NCBI GenBank assembly: GCA_039707465.1
Contig: CM077644.1
Coordinates: 196,885,962 to 196,949,961 of the forward strand
Length of the DNA stretch: 64,000 bases
DNA from: Rhabdophis nuchalis
Taxonomy: Eukaryota; Chordata; Lepidosauria; Squamata; Natricidae
Direction: 5' to 3'
The notes under the pieces were generated by a model. It did no database searches, was not told where the DNA came from, and saw only the letters and a list, made by a program, of their open reading frames with translations. The position numbers were made by a program, and so were the translations under genes. Of this stretch, positions 35,937-47,692 are shown piece by piece (within the stretch, counting starts at the first letter, position 1; every line of letters begins with the position of its first letter).

Positions 35937-36112
35937 ATTTATCATCACAATTGAGTCCAAAATTTTGGTTGCTAAGCAAAAGCGTTGTTAAATGAGTTTC
36001 ACCACATTTTAAAAGGTAGTCACTCCCACCCTGTCACATGACTGCCAAGCCACGCCCACAAAATAGGCCACACCTACAGAGTAGGTTCTAAAAAATTTGA
36101 AACCCACCACTG
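35719..36112. mobile_element. hAT-like non-autonomous element, CAGTGGTGGG family, perfect TSD
   Basis: Left end CAGTGGTGGGTTTCTGCAGG, right end TTTGAAACCCACCACTG. The flanking 8-mers are identical: ATCCTTAT at 35711-35718 and 36113-36120. The body contains GAGCCGGTTGGTGAGCCGGT, and the GGAA/GAAA microsatellite sits inside. Confidence 0.92.
35857..35936. repeat. (GGAA)n/(GAAA)n microsatellite inside a hAT element
   Basis: GGAA units change to GAAA units within one 80-bp purine tract. Reading frames of lysine/arginine or serine/phenylalanine repeats here are artefacts. Confidence 0.95.
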
Positions 36113-37213
36113 ATCCTTATATTAGGTATGTATGGTTTAATTTTACAAGATCGTGGGGTATTTTCCATTTGTTCAATAGCTATAGATATTCTATTTGGAC
36201 ACTTTGACAAGAAGCTTAAGTTACCTGCATGTCAAGAAGTTTTCTAACTTCTTAAACAGATACAAGTACTTTCTGGGAGATACACATCTCAACCTAGGGA
36301 AAAAATATAAAGGATCAGTCTACAAATTCCAAAGACTTCAGGAAACGGTAAGACAAAGTCATTGTCTGCCAACCTTTAAAGAAAAAGGATGACCATCTTT
36401 TGGGCTATGTTGCTTTGTCACACAATCAACCTGAACTATAGTCCTCTGAAGATCTAATTATTAAAAGCCCACTGAAAAGTGAAGGCAGGATTGTCATTGT
36501 AGCTGGCATTTTTAAAAAATGACATTTTTATGAAAGAATGATAAATGTTCTAATTCAAAGCTGCCAATATAGTGTTACAGTAGAAGTCATAATTCAGAAT
36601 TAACTATCTTGGACAACTTATACACCTTCCATTTTTCAAACTATAATTAGAATGCAGTAGAGATTAATTTCATCTCACATGTGATTCTTATTGCTAAATG
36701 ACTTCAGAGAACAAGAATTGCAAGTGTAAACTGCTTTGTTCTTTGTCCAATTTTTGGTGTTCTTCCTTCCTTTGCTTTTTTTTCTTTTCAACTGTTGGTT
36801 ACTTAAACATGATTGTTTTTTATTATTAAGTTATGAGTTCTTCCATGTTATGGATTTGTAGCTAATAGATTGTACAACTTTCCTTACGACTTGAATCTAC
36901 TGCTTGTAGCAAATATGATTGGATTTAATTCTTGAAGTCCTCCTTCTTTGGCTGACTGAAAAAGTGAAGTGGAGAAATTGTGCACTATTTGATTTTTTTT
37001 AATGAAATGGAAGGAAAACATAGGAAGCTCAAGAAAATAAAAAAAGTAATTAAAATGTTCTTCCTGCGCTTTAAACCAGCAATCTTCTCTTTATTTGCAA
37101 AAGTTACTATCATTTTGCTACCATAGCTTTCTTGTCTAAAAACCATTTTAAAACACTAAGATAGTAAGAAAGGAATATTTACAATTGGTTGTTTACCAAA
37201 TATATTTTGATAT
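36113..37213. other. Intergenic, nothing recognised
   Basis: AT-rich DNA with no recognised element or exon. Confidence 0.45.
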
Positions 37214-37277
37214 TGTGTGTGTGTGTGTGTGTGTGTCTGTACACTCAATTTAACTCTATAGTGATCTAACTTTCAAA

Positions 37278-37371
<94 letters not shown>
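37214..37371. repeat. (GT)n and (CTAT)n microsatellites
   Basis: A (GT)n tract lies at 37214-37236, then about 23 uninterrupted CTAT units at 37279-37371. GATA/CTAT arrays of this length are typical of snake and lizard genomes. Confidence 0.95.
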
Positions 37372-37372
<1 letters not shown>

Positions 37373-37489
37373 CATAATTTTATCTACATACTTTTATCTA
37401 CATAAAAGTATATACTGTATACCCAAGAAAATGATTAGTAGTTGTTTTCCTGGAAAAGGAAGGGGGAGGACTCAACCTATCACTGTTTG

Positions 37490-37990
37490 CTCAGCAATGT
37501 TCAAAGTTATAGTGGTACTGAATGAATGGTGGTTATGACTGGTCCTTGACTATCCCAGTACTCCTATGATCACATGAGTGCAATCTGGGCACTTGGCCAG
37601 GGGTAGTTTCTGTACAGTGCAATTAAAATTGTTCTGCATGTGCACAGAACTGAAAAACAAAATGAGACCAGAGAAAAACAAGATGAATCAGAGAACCGGT
37701 TCAGGGGCGTGGCAGGCCTGGGTCTCGGCTGGTTCCAGCGACCCAGACCACCGAACCTCTACTAGTTCGGCTGAACTGGGCCGAATCAGTAGGAACCCAC
37801 AACTGCACTTGGTAATCAGTTAGCACTTACCACTGTTGTAATACCTTACTATCACCTGATTACCATTTGCAACCTTCACTGTCATATCCCCCCCAAAAAA
37901 AAATCAACGGAGAAGAAAGCAGCACCTAGCGTCTTCCCCACTTTAAACAGTTACTGAAAAAGTGATCATTAAGTGAGGACTACCTGTACA
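37490..37990. mobile_element. TIR element related to the 42.2-kb one, split by a hAT
   Basis: The right end TGATCATTAAGTGAGGACTACCTGTA and the left-side GGTTATGACTGGTCCTTGACTATCC resemble the GTAGT...CTTATGAC-type ends of the element at 42232-42994. The copy is damaged and interrupted by the hAT at 37598-37805. The left terminus is uncertain. Confidence 0.45.
37598..37805. mobile_element. hAT-like non-autonomous element, CAGTGGTGGG family
   Basis: Left end CAGGGGTAGTTTCTGTACAG, right end TAGGAACCCACAACTG. Flanks CACTTGGC (37590-37597) and CACTTGGT (37806-37813) match at 7 of 8 bases. At 208 bp it is the shortest member here. Confidence 0.8.
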
Positions 37991-38519
37991 TGGAAAAATG
38001 TCTTCAACTGCCTTCAGGCCTGTAAAATGGCCTTCCTAAGAAAAAGTTCTAGGCCTTCATTCCCTCATTACAGGAAGTTGGTAAAAATGCATCTCTTTCA
38101 CTAAGCCCTCTACAATGACGCTCATATATCAGTCACCTCGGGATAAGACTATTGCATTATGTACATTAAAAAAAACCCACTTGGAAACCATAGCAAGTCT
38201 AGAATACACAGTTGGTGTTGGGCAAGTCTTGCTGGGCCTGTGTGACAGCCTTACGAAGTAGACTAGACAGGAAACACAACTAGATGAGCTAATTATACTT
38301 TTCCTTAAGATCACATTAACAGAATCTTACAAGTCTGAAGGTACTTCTCTCTCAAGTCCCTTTACAGCCCCCAAACTAGGACGGTCTCTTTCCCTGCCCT
38401 AATTTCTACTGTGTGCTTAGCAGGCTTTTATCTGACTGTTCCCTTAGTCGTGTCTTGTTGCTCTGTCAATGTCATTCCCACATACCATGACACTGTGTAA
38501 CACTCTTGCTGCATGAGTT

Positions 38520-38830
38520 GCATGGTTGCCAATTAACTTTGAGGTACAATTCAGGATGCTGGTTATTATCTATAAAACCCTGCATGGGATATGGCCTACT
38601 TCTTTGAAAGATCGCCTGTCCCTGCAGTGTCTGTCAGTGCATTCCAACAGGGCTGGCTTGCTGTGAGTCTCTTCAATTAAGCAGTATCATGTAGTGGGAT
38701 CTAGGAGGTAGGCATCTGGAGATCTGCATGGTTTAAAAACAAGGTTTAAAAACCATTTTTTCCCACAGGTCTTGTGTTAGATGGATAATTTATGTCCAAT
38801 TGTGATAATATGGATAGGATAGAGCCATGA
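38520..38830 (+). mobile_element. Old L2-group LINE fragment
   Basis: Contains TTCAGGATGCTGGTTATTAT, then AAACCCTGCATGGGATATGG and CTTTGAAAGATCGCCTGTCC, the counterparts of the FKVL..IFKALHG...YLRDRL region of the young copies. Too decayed for a reading frame. Confidence 0.6.
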
Positions 38831-39032
38831 ATGGATGCTATTTTTATTGCTGACCACACAGAGTCAGGACAGGAACAGGACAGTCACAAAGTCAATATAT
38901 GATAAATAAATACGGTTATTACATTATTCATTTTAATGTTTATTATAATTAAATTAACATTGTTCATAGTTTTATGTGTTTTAGTGTTGTAAACTATCAT
39001 GGCATTTTAAATTGATAAAAATGACCTCAGAG

Positions 39033-39700
39033 GAATATACCATATACATATAAGACGCACCCGAGTATAAGACGCACCCAGGTTTTGAAGAGGCAATTTT
39101 TTTAAAAACAAAATTGGTGGGTAGATAGAGGGAGAGAACGAGAGAGAAATACAGTAGGTAGGTAGGGAGAGAGAGAGTAGGTAGGTAGGTAGAGGGGGGA
39201 GAGAGAGAAATACAGTAGGTAGATAGGTAGGGAGACAGAGTGTGTAGTTAGGTAGGTAGGTAGATAAAGGGATAGGGAGAGAGAGAGAGAAATACAGTAG
39301 GTAGGTAAGTAGGGAGAGAGAGTGTGTGTAGATAGATAAGTAGGGAGAGGGATAGAGAGAAAAAAAGAGAAATAGAGAGAAATACAGTAGATAGGTAGGG
39401 AGAGAGATAGAATAAGTAGGTAGGTAGGTAGGTAGATGTTTCCAGGTATATTTACCCATGTGCTGGATAAGGAAATCACTGACCACCTTTGGAACAAATC
39501 TTTGTTTCTGCAGGCACAGTACTTGACCAATGTAATTCTTATCAATCACTCTAATTAAACAGCTTTCCGAAAGGGGGGGGAACCCTTTTTGCACTGTGCA
39601 AACCTCCCCCAAACAGCCCATTTTTCACAAAAATGGGCCTGTTTTTTTTTCAAATAAAAGGCATGAATAGCCTTGGGGGGGCTTGCAGAGTGCTCCTGGG
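39033..39700. mobile_element. TATAAGACGCACC-type element, partial, with simple-repeat expansion
   Basis: ATATAAGACGCACCCGAGTA at 39048 repeats the terminal motif of the better copy at 56976-57480. The block at 39560-39700 shares its interior (AAAAATGGGCC, then CTTGCAGAGTGCTCCTGGGG). Between them lies a degenerate GGTA/GAGA repeat (39117-39440). The 204- and 147-codon minus-strand frames here are leucine/tyrosine/serine-rich repeat artefacts. Confidence 0.6.
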
Positions 39701-39934
39701 GCCAGAAGAAAATTAGATGCAAAAAGATGCAGACCAGGATAATGGCCAGTAGACTGATTGCTATCAAAATAGCTGCAAGCTATGACATATATATATTTGC
39801 ATCTATACTTCAGGTTTATCCACACTGTGTTCTTAAGTTGCTTCTGTCCTATTGACAGGCCAACTTGCTTCTAACCTGTTTTTAAAAATTTCCATCTAAG
39901 CTGAGACAAGTTTGCACAGTCTGGGCACTATAAT

Positions 39935-40649
39935 AATAATAATAATAATTTAATTTTATATCCCGCTCTCTCTCCCCAAGGGGACTCGAGGCGGGGCACA
40001 GGCAATTAAAAATACAAATAAGACCACAGACAAAATACAAAATACAAAATTAAAAATGGATTAAATTGATCCTGCGCTAAAACCCATAAACTAAACTAAA
40101 AATTACCCCTAAAACCCCTAACCTAAAAAGAGACTACCCAAGGCCGGCCAGGTGAAAAAAGTGTGTCTTTAATTTTAAGCGGAAGGAGCGGAGGTCCGTG
40201 GTTGTCCTGATATCGGGGGGAAGGTCGTTCCAGAGGGCTGGGCCCGCCACAGAGAAGGCCCTTCCCCTGGGCGTCGCCCGCTGACAAAGTCTAGTGGACG
40301 GCACCCGGAGAAGTCCCTCTCTGTGGGAGCGAATCGGCCGTGAGGATGTATGGGGCAGGATCCGATCCCGCAGGTAGCTAGGTCCCGAGCCATGGAGCGC
40401 TTTGAAGATGGTAATTAACACCTTGAAGCGCACCCGGAAGACGACAGGTAGCCAGTGCAGCTCGCGCAAGAGCGGTGTTACGTGGGCAAACCTAGAGGTG
40501 CCCATAATTGCTCGCGCGGCTGCGTTCTGGACCAACTGAAGCCTCCGGGTACACCTCAAGGGGAGCCCCATGTAGAGAGAGTTGCAATAATCCAGTCAGG
40601 ATGTCACGAGAGCATGAGTGACTGTGCGAAGGGCGTCCCGATCCAATAG
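39935..40649 (-). mobile_element. L2-group LINE, 5'-truncated, antisense
   Basis: The (AAT)n tail at 39932-39950 is followed by the reverse-complement L2 tail TCCCGCTCTCTCTCCCCAAG. The coding part runs to about 40649, where it stops abruptly. It is a close relative of the copy at 12.2-12.7 kb. Confidence 0.9.
40134..40649 (-). pseudogene. L2-group LINE ORF2, C-terminal fragment
   Basis: The minus-strand frame from 40571 to 40134 gives 145 codons of the L2 C-terminal region: MGLPLRCTRRLQLVQNAAAR, LLRELHWLPVVFRVRF, FKALHGSGPSYLRDRILPHT, ALWNDLPPDIRTTTDL, ending LKTHFFHLAGLG. The sequence above 40571 continues the same region, with DALRTVTHALVTS-type codons, but carries a stop in what should be the SRLDYCN block. 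The reverse-transcriptase core is missing by 5' truncation. It differs from the copy at 12.2 kb by few residues, so both come from closely related source elements. Confidence 0.85.
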
Positions 40650-40834
40650 GGACTATAACATTCCACTGGGCATTTCTTCTGCTACTTTATCTCTTTTCCT
40701 GGTCTTCCTGGGCATGACATACTCTTCTATCTGTGTGTATGTGGGAGCAGAGAACAGATGTCATATTTTATCTCAGTTCTGTGTTAGAAATGTAGACACG
40801 GATTTATTTGTACCTTCTCCAGGCGCCTGCCTGG

Positions 40835-41000
40835 ACTAACCCCTGATTTTTTCTTGGCAAGATTTTCCAGAAGTGGATTTCCTAGGGATGACAGAATGTG
40901 ACTGGCTCAAGGTTGCCTAACAGATTTTGTGCCTAAGGCAGGACTAGAACTCACAATCTCCGAGTTTTTAGGCTTATGACTTAACAACAACCCCAAGCAG
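40835..41000 (-). mobile_element. Old tRNA-headed SINE remnant, antisense
   Basis: GATTTTCCAGAAGTGGATTT, then CCTAGGGATGACAGAATGTG and GGACTAGAACTCACAATCTC, ending near TTATGACTTAACAACAACC. This is the reverse complement of the MIR-like SINE whose sense copy lies at 47693-47930 (shared GTGACTGGCTCAAGG-type words). Confidence 0.55.
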
Positions 41001-41170
41001 GCCTTCTCTTGAAATACCTCCTTTTATAATTTCCTTTAGGAACTGAGATTCCCTGCATATTTGGTAATTTTAATGTATTCTTCAGTGTAGTAGAAAATCA
41101 TACTGGATGAGATGGGTGAAATTAATTTCTTATACAGTAGTTGCAAACTAATTTATTTAAAAATGTAGGG

Positions 41171-41630
41171 CAGGGATGTCAAACTCAATTTCACTGAGGG
41201 CTGCATCAAGGTTCTATTTGACTTTGGAGGGGCTGTGGTGGGTGTTGCCAGGATGAGCATGGTCAGCTCAATGTCACTCATGTCTGGGGCACCTGTGAAG
41301 GCTCGAGCGCTCTGCCAGTGAAAATGGGCTCCCAAGTTCCATTTTCAACTGCAACGGCTTCCTGCAACCCTCTGCTTGCATAAACGGAGCTCGGGCAGGC
41401 TGCCCTCAGCCCTCATGAGCTTAGTTTTCTGCTGCAATCCTCTACCAGAGAAAATGGAACACGGGGGGGGGGGGGACGGACACACACGCATGTAGCCTTC
41501 ACGAGTTACATTTTCACTAGCAGAGACACCATGGGCCAGTCCTCTACTGTTTCCAGGGCAGCTCTGTGGGCCAGAGCTAAGCACCGCACAGGCCAGATCC
41601 AGCCCTCGGGCCTTGAGTTTGACACCCTTG
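41171..41630. mobile_element. hAT-like non-autonomous element, TGTCAAACTC family, perfect TSD
   Basis: Left end CAGGGATGTCAAACTCAA, right end TTGAGTTTGACACCCTTG (16 of 18 inverted). The flanking 8-mers are identical: ATGTAGGG at 41163-41170 and 41631-41638. The 460-bp interior is rich in G+C with a poly-G run at 41464 and no transposase. Confidence 0.93.
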
Positions 41631-42229
41631 ATGTAGGGTGTTCTATTGCAAAGTATTAAGCAGGCTTACAAACATTCATTTCTTTTACACATTTTTATTA
41701 TAGCAGGTCTTAATGTTGAGGTACTATGGCATATAACTGCTTATGGAATTATTGTTATCTAGAAGGTAAGATACCTAAGGCTCATGTTATTTGTAGAGCA
41801 GAACCAAAAGCTGGGCTTTAAGTTATGGTAGTTAAGGTAGGTGTAATTAAGAAAACCAAGGATGTTACTTATTTATTTATTTATTCGATTTGTAATCTGC
41901 CTTTCTCTGTAAAAATAAGATTCAGAGTACCTAGCTACTCTGTGATCTATTATTTGACTGGTAAGGAATATTTCTGTGTAATTGAATTAAGTTTTAATTT
42001 GCCTTTTTTTCATCCAGTCCATGACTATGTTAAATATTATTTTCAGATATGAACAGATTATTAACCCTGGAGCAATGTAGACATAGATGTTAACATTTTA
42101 TTAAAATATTCTTTGGGGGGGGGGAAAGAGATCAATGTAGTATATTAGTTGCTCAAGATCAGGCCTACCTATCTTGGTAGATTTGCCACTCAGGTCCTTT
42201 CATATTAACAGGTTCGTTACGTGTGCAAC
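41631..42229. other. Intergenic with a short L2 tail
   Basis: At 41868-41935 the + strand reads TTATTTATTTATTCGATTTG then CTGCCTTTCTCTG, which fits a very short antisense L2 tail. The rest is unassigned. Confidence 0.45.
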
Positions 42230-42231
42230 TA

Positions 42232-42994
42232 TAGGTAGTTCTCAACTTATGACAACAATTGGGACTTGAATTTACATCAATAAGTGATGTAGTCTTAAAG
42301 TGCTATTGCTTTGCTTAGCGACAGCAATTCAGGCAATCCCAGTTGCCCTTATTGTAAGTGAATGTCCCCAAACTTCCTGCCAGCTTCCTACAATCAGGTC
42401 AGTGGGCAATTGAGCAGAATGTTGTAAGTCTCAGGCACTTCCTGGTGAAGGAGGAGGTTAAGCAGGTGAGGGTCAAGGATAAAGTATATAGTTTTCAGAA
42501 CTGCCTGGCTTTTCAGTACCAGAGTTGAGAGGTTTCTAAAGCCTTTCTGTTCTGGGGCTGAAAATTGTCTGTACCAAATTCCAAGCAGGGTTATCAGTGA
42601 CAGAGGATTTTCAGCCCCAGAGCAAAGAGATTTTACAAACCTCTCTGCTATGGGACTGAAAATCCCACCTGGATTTTGACATGGACTTTTTTTGAGCCAG
42701 TTCCAGAGACTTCTCACAGCACGTAGCCATGACTTGTGCCCTTACTGCCAGTTCCTCATTGGCTTTATGGGGAAGCTGGCAAGGAAGATTCCAAATGGCA
42801 ATCTCATGATTGTGGAGCACTTGAAAACACATAATTATGAATGGGTTACCAAGTGCCCAGATCATAATTATCTGACCATTGGTGGCACCACAACAATAAT
42901 CATTTCAGGCCTGGGTCATAAATCTGATTTTTTTCCACACTATTGTAATTTTGAATGGTTACTGAATGAATAGTCATAAGTCAAAGACTACTTG
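42232..42994. mobile_element. TIR element with GTAGT...CTTATGAC ends, TA flanks
   Basis: Ends 42230-42254 and 42973-42997 are inverted over 25 bases with five mismatches (CTATAGGTAGTTCTCAAC against CTACAAGTAGTCTTTGAC). TA lies at both borders, as in Tc1/mariner. The interior has no transposase. Open frames at 42394-42865 show no family features. Confidence 0.65.
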
Positions 42995-42997
42995 TAG

Positions 42998-44393
42998 ACA
43001 TATTGCAAAACCTGCAGTTGCAACAGTATTTATACAGTTTAAAATACAAATAATACAAAAGTTGATGAAAAAAGTGACTTTTGCACAACACTGTGCAAAA
43101 TAAATGAACTGTAAACTCTCCCCAGATATGCAGTATGCAGCCAGTGTACACTATCCAGGGAAATCCTGATGTTGAATTGCACGATTCAAACATTAACAAT
43201 AAATAAATAATATTAATAAGTATCATTTCTCCCCATTTTCAGCATACAAGTCAGTTCCTGCACTTACCACTGGCCCCTGCAAAAGTGCTCATCAGCATTT
43301 GCAAGTTAAAAGGAATGGATGGAGCTTTATAAACAGACACTCAGTGTTAGATGGAGAAGGTCCCAGATATATAAGCCCTGGCCACTCTGGGAATATCTGG
43401 AGCATTAATGGCAGTCTGTGTAGACAATCCTGAATTACATGAACCAATTGTAAGAAATCATTAAATAGCTGGAGATTACTTTTCCCTCTTCAAAAGAGAG
43501 ACATCTTTGCTGGACCATTGCACTAATCTGGTATTGGCTACGCCTAAATTAACTTATTTTAATTTCATCAGTAATTCAAGAAGATGCCTGGAGTTAAGCC
43601 ATATTATATCTTGAGTCTGAAAAGATACAGCTCCAGAATATTGGTGCCTTCATGCTGTTATTTCTCTGTTAGAAATCATTTTCTAATTTTTAATGCAAGT
43701 GGGTCGCGGCTTGCTGGAAAGACACCTTTGGCAGCTGAGAGCATGTTGTGTGGCTTTTTGTTTAAAAAATGTTAATAACTAAAATTTATTCACTCATCCT
43801 GTTGTTTCTAGCAAAACTCTCCAGTTAGGAAAGGAACAGGAAATGCTCAGGACTTTCTTCCATTCCTCAAAATATAAATGCTTTGCTTTATCAAGCCATT
43901 TATGAATTTCTCTAGGAATTAGAATCTTTTTCACCTCAAGGGCCTAGAAAAACAAACTGCTTTACATTTATGTAACAGTTATAAGTATTCAGAGCACTTA
44001 GTTATATTAGTAACCCTTACAAATGGTTCAAGAAAGCATGCTGACACTTATTTATGTGCTCGTTTAAGATCTATTAGTCATTAATCTTGAAACTAAAACT
44101 ATTTTAAAAGCAACAATGACAAAACAACAGCAGAACAGCAGAGTAGAATAAAATAACAAAAAAAACCCTAATGATTTGAGTATATTCAACCTATTCATAC
44201 TCAAAACTGTTTTCCAGTGAAATAGTTATTGGGTAACTATTTATTTACCTTATTTTTTTACCAAGCATCTGAGGGCATTTTTTCTGTTTTCTCCACTTAT
44301 CCTCATACGAAGTCTCCTGAATTAGATTCCTTTCAAAAAAACCAAAACAACCAAAAGGGCCTGATTTATTTATTTTTCTGTTGAATTATTATG
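42998..44393. other. Intergenic, nothing recognised
   Basis: AT-rich DNA without recognised repeats or exons. Confidence 0.45.
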
Positions 44394-44700
44394 CCACTTA
44401 CCCTATTTTTCGGAGTATAAGACACATCTTTTGTGCTCTAAAAAGAGGCTGAAAATCTGGGTGTGTCTTATACATTGAATACAGCATTTTTTGCCTCCTG
44501 AAAACCCGCCCCTTCACCAAAATGGCCACGCGCATACCCTTATGGAGGCTTCCAGAGAGCTCCTGGGGGCTGGGGAGGGCAGAAATGAGCAAAAAACAGG
44601 GCATTTTTGGCCTCCCCCAGCAGCATTCTATGAGCCTCCATAAGGCTATGCATGGTATTTTTTGACCAAAAAACGTCCCGTTTTCATGAAAAAAAATTTC
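44394..44700. mobile_element. TATAAGACRCACC-type element, 5' part
   Basis: The left end CCTATTTTTCGGAGTATAAG is followed by ACACATC and later GGTGTGTCTTATACATTG, so the terminal motif appears in both orientations. The right end beyond 44640 is not clear. Same family as 56976-57480. Confidence 0.6.
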
Positions 44701-46213
44701 ATGAAAAAACGCCCGTTTTTCCTTGTTTTTTTCCTTTCTTTTTCCTATTCTCTATTTTCTCTCCTTGGCTACACATGGATTTCCTTCTCAGTTGAATACT
44801 TCAACTGATGAAGTGGATTGTGGTTCATAGCAAACGGCACTAAAATTAACATATGTCCCTTTAAAGCATGGGGACAGCTTAGTGTCACTGAGATTTGATT
44901 GCGAAGACAAGGAGTCTTCCATATGCACAGCTAAACTGAAATTGCTGCTCTTAATGAACCTGGATGATTCTTTTTGCTGAGACCCTAAAGGATAAACACT
45001 CCCAGCATGAGGTAAAGAGCTTCACTTATCTCAACTCTTTCCTTTCTCGTGAGTTATGCAAGTTACGGGATGCTTCAACATGCCTTTAAGAAGTGGCCAT
45101 GCACAGCTCAGTAAAAAAACAGCATTAGCAATGTATAAATACATCTTTCAAAACTCTTCTAACTTAGCAGTCCAACTGTGTATAATAAACATATATTAAA
45201 ATCTTTCTGCCCCACACCCAATTTCCTCTCAGGAACTCTGCAATAACAAAAAGATCCAAAAACAATTATTTTTTTGGCTTTAATGAACACATCCCACAAT
45301 AACTGCGATAGTTATAACAACAAGAGTGATGAAGTGAGTGAATACAGTATATCTGGAGTCTTGTAAAGACTTCTACTTTCTGGCAGAGCTCCTACTGGGA
45401 CTATTTACAGCTCCTAGTGTTACAAGGCACAGACATCCAATTATGCATATTTGAATTGGTTTCTATTATTTTTCTCCTTGATTTACCCTTAATGTTCTTC
45501 ACCTCCCTCCCTTTTGTTTTATTTTTAATTATTTAATTTCATATGTTAAAAATGAAAAATATGACCAGGCCCAGAAAAATGTGTTGAGGTGCTAGCCAAC
45601 GGGAAGGTATAGACAAAATGCAGCTTTCTGAGATCTGTTGTGTCATCTAAAGAAGATTTGCTAGATGAATCCCCAGCCAACATATTATATTAGGGCCGTG
45701 TGAATCATTTTAAGAAAGCTCAGGAAATGAAAGATAGCAGACTGGGATTGCTGATGGATGATGCTCTGGAAACTGCTGCACTGAGCCTTTAATAGAATCT
45801 TGTGCTTTGACCAAATTGCCAATGAATGAATGCTATACTACACAACTCTGCATTGTTTATCTTAATTATTCCTTGGTAACAAGATGTTGTTTTCTGATAT
45901 CAGACATTAATTCTCACTCAAGTCTTATTTACATTAACTGTCGGCAGGTCTTGGCAGGTTTCAGGCAAGTATTTTTCCATAACTATTTGAGAATGCTACA
46001 AACTTAACCTGGAACATTTTACACACTATCCTTCCATGATTGAGCATTCTACATTCTACATGATTCTATATTCCAAGAAGACGTTCATCAAGTAATAACT
46101 TGAAAATATCCCATGGAAATAAATTGATGCTTCTGTAAAATTGTTGTTTACAACATATGTAGAAGATGCAAATAAAGCTAGAGACTTTCCGTACTTAAAG
46201 TACACAACTAAAA
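44701..46213. other. Intergenic, nothing recognised
   Basis: AT-rich DNA without recognised repeats or exons. Confidence 0.45.
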
Positions 46214-46221
46214 CTCTAGGG

Positions 46222-46775
46222 CCATGATGGCGAACCTATGAACATAGGACACACAATGCATTGCCCTGTCAGCTTCAGCACACATGCACATGCTGGCCAG
46301 CTGATTTCAGCCTTCATTTTTTGACTGCTTTTCGCCTTCCGGAGGCTTCCTTGAAGCCTCTAGAGGGGAAAAACCGCCCAACGTGCAAACCGGAATTCAG
46401 GAATGGGGGCGGCTCTTTTCGCCCTCCCCAGGCTTCAAGAATGCCATGCGAGCATATGAAGGGCAGTGAGGGGAGGTCACATGTTTATGTGGAGGGGGCA
46501 CTGCATGGGAGGGGTTTTTTATTAGGGTTTTTATTGTGCATTTTAGAGCAGGCTTAGTATTTAATTTATTTTTAGCATAAGTATTTATATTGATGTTTTT
46601 ATTATTGTTTTTATCATTGCCTGTTCACCGCCCTGAGTCCCGTAAGGGAGAAAGGGCAGTATACAAATTCGAATACAATAAAATAATAAATTAGGGGGGT
46701 GGACACATGAGTGCGTGTGATAGCATGCACGCTCATACTTTTGGCACACAAGGCAAAAATGGTTCACCGTCACTG
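46222..46775. mobile_element. hAT-like element, ATGGCGAACCTATG family, with nested L2 tail
   Basis: Left end CCATGATGGCGAACCTATGA, right end AATGGTTCACCGTCACTG. Flanks CTCTAGGG (46214-46221) and CTTTAGGG (46776-46783) match at 7 of 8 bases. An L2 tail is inserted in its right half. Confidence 0.85.
46515..46693 (+). mobile_element. L2-group LINE 3' tail nested in a hAT
   Basis: Contains CACCGCCCTGAGTCCCGTAA, then GGGAGAAAGGGCAGTATACA and an A/T-rich AATAAAATAATAAA tail, the standard L2-group 3' end. The upstream limit is approximate. Confidence 0.75.
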
Positions 46776-47692
46776 CTTTAGGGCCATGTATCATGCCCTA
46801 AAGCCTTGATATTACCTCAGAACTTTTCCAAAAGTTGCCATCAAACTGTAAATCAAAGTTTTGAGTATGACAAAAGGGGAAAAAAATCATGGTATCTTTG
46901 AAGAGTAATAAGATGAAATTGCTTTTAATAGCAAATTTTATTGAATAAAATAATATTTATCCTGACCCCACCTAATCTTTTGGGCTATGGTTGCCAGTAT
47001 ACAACTAAGTCCAAAGGCTTGGATTTGGTTATGGAATTATAAATTAGTTAAGTTCTTCTATTGATACAAACAACTAAACAAATCATAATAATATCTATTC
47101 ATCTTTCCCAAGTGTCTAAATTAAATTTCAGTACCATTGCACATCCTTGAATTTTAATGACCATTTCATCTCTTATTAGTATGGCTTAAAGTTGCCATTC
47201 TGTCACTAACTTCATTGTGAAGTGAAGCACAAATGAATCTCTTTAACCCAAAACTGTCAGTGGTGCAAAGGGTGGAACAGCTGGCAGGAAGAAAAGGCAG
47301 GATCTGTTAGAGGAAAAGGAGATCTACCTCCTGGGAGCAATTCTAGAAGAAATAAACATCAAAATGAATGACTTAACAAGGCACTGCAACCTCATTTGTT
47401 GGGAAATTGGATAATCTTATAGCACAACTGAATATTCTTCAGAGTAATCTGATACTGTTGACTTGCAGCTATTAAAACAACATGGTCTTAACAGCATATG
47501 GGAAAAAGGTTAAGCAAGCTGTAAAAGCCATTTATGATACTTCATGAAAAAGCCATTTTGAACATGGAAATCATTGTTTATCAGACGTTTGGCATTTGTA
47601 TTTTGAGAAAATAAAAGTAAGTAGCATTGGCTGAAGTATCTGTAAAAGCAAGTTACATATCTGGTGCTAAATATCCATCGGAGTCCTGACTG
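46776..47692. other. Intergenic, nothing recognised
   Basis: AT-rich DNA without recognised repeats or exons. Confidence 0.45.

Noticed and set aside
35575..35991. 138-codon + strand frame ending in lysine/glutamate repeats
   Set aside because: Crosses a CT-rich tract, a hAT element and the GGAA/GAAA microsatellite. No protein features.
37279..37371. Regularly spaced repeats considered as a CRISPR-like array
   Set aside because: It is an uninterrupted CTAT microsatellite without spacers, in a vertebrate genome.
39007..39621. 204-codon minus-strand open frame, the longest outside the LINEs
   Set aside because: It is a translation of a degenerate GGTA/GAGA repeat (leucine, tyrosine, serine and proline periodicity) inside a TIR element. 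No family features.
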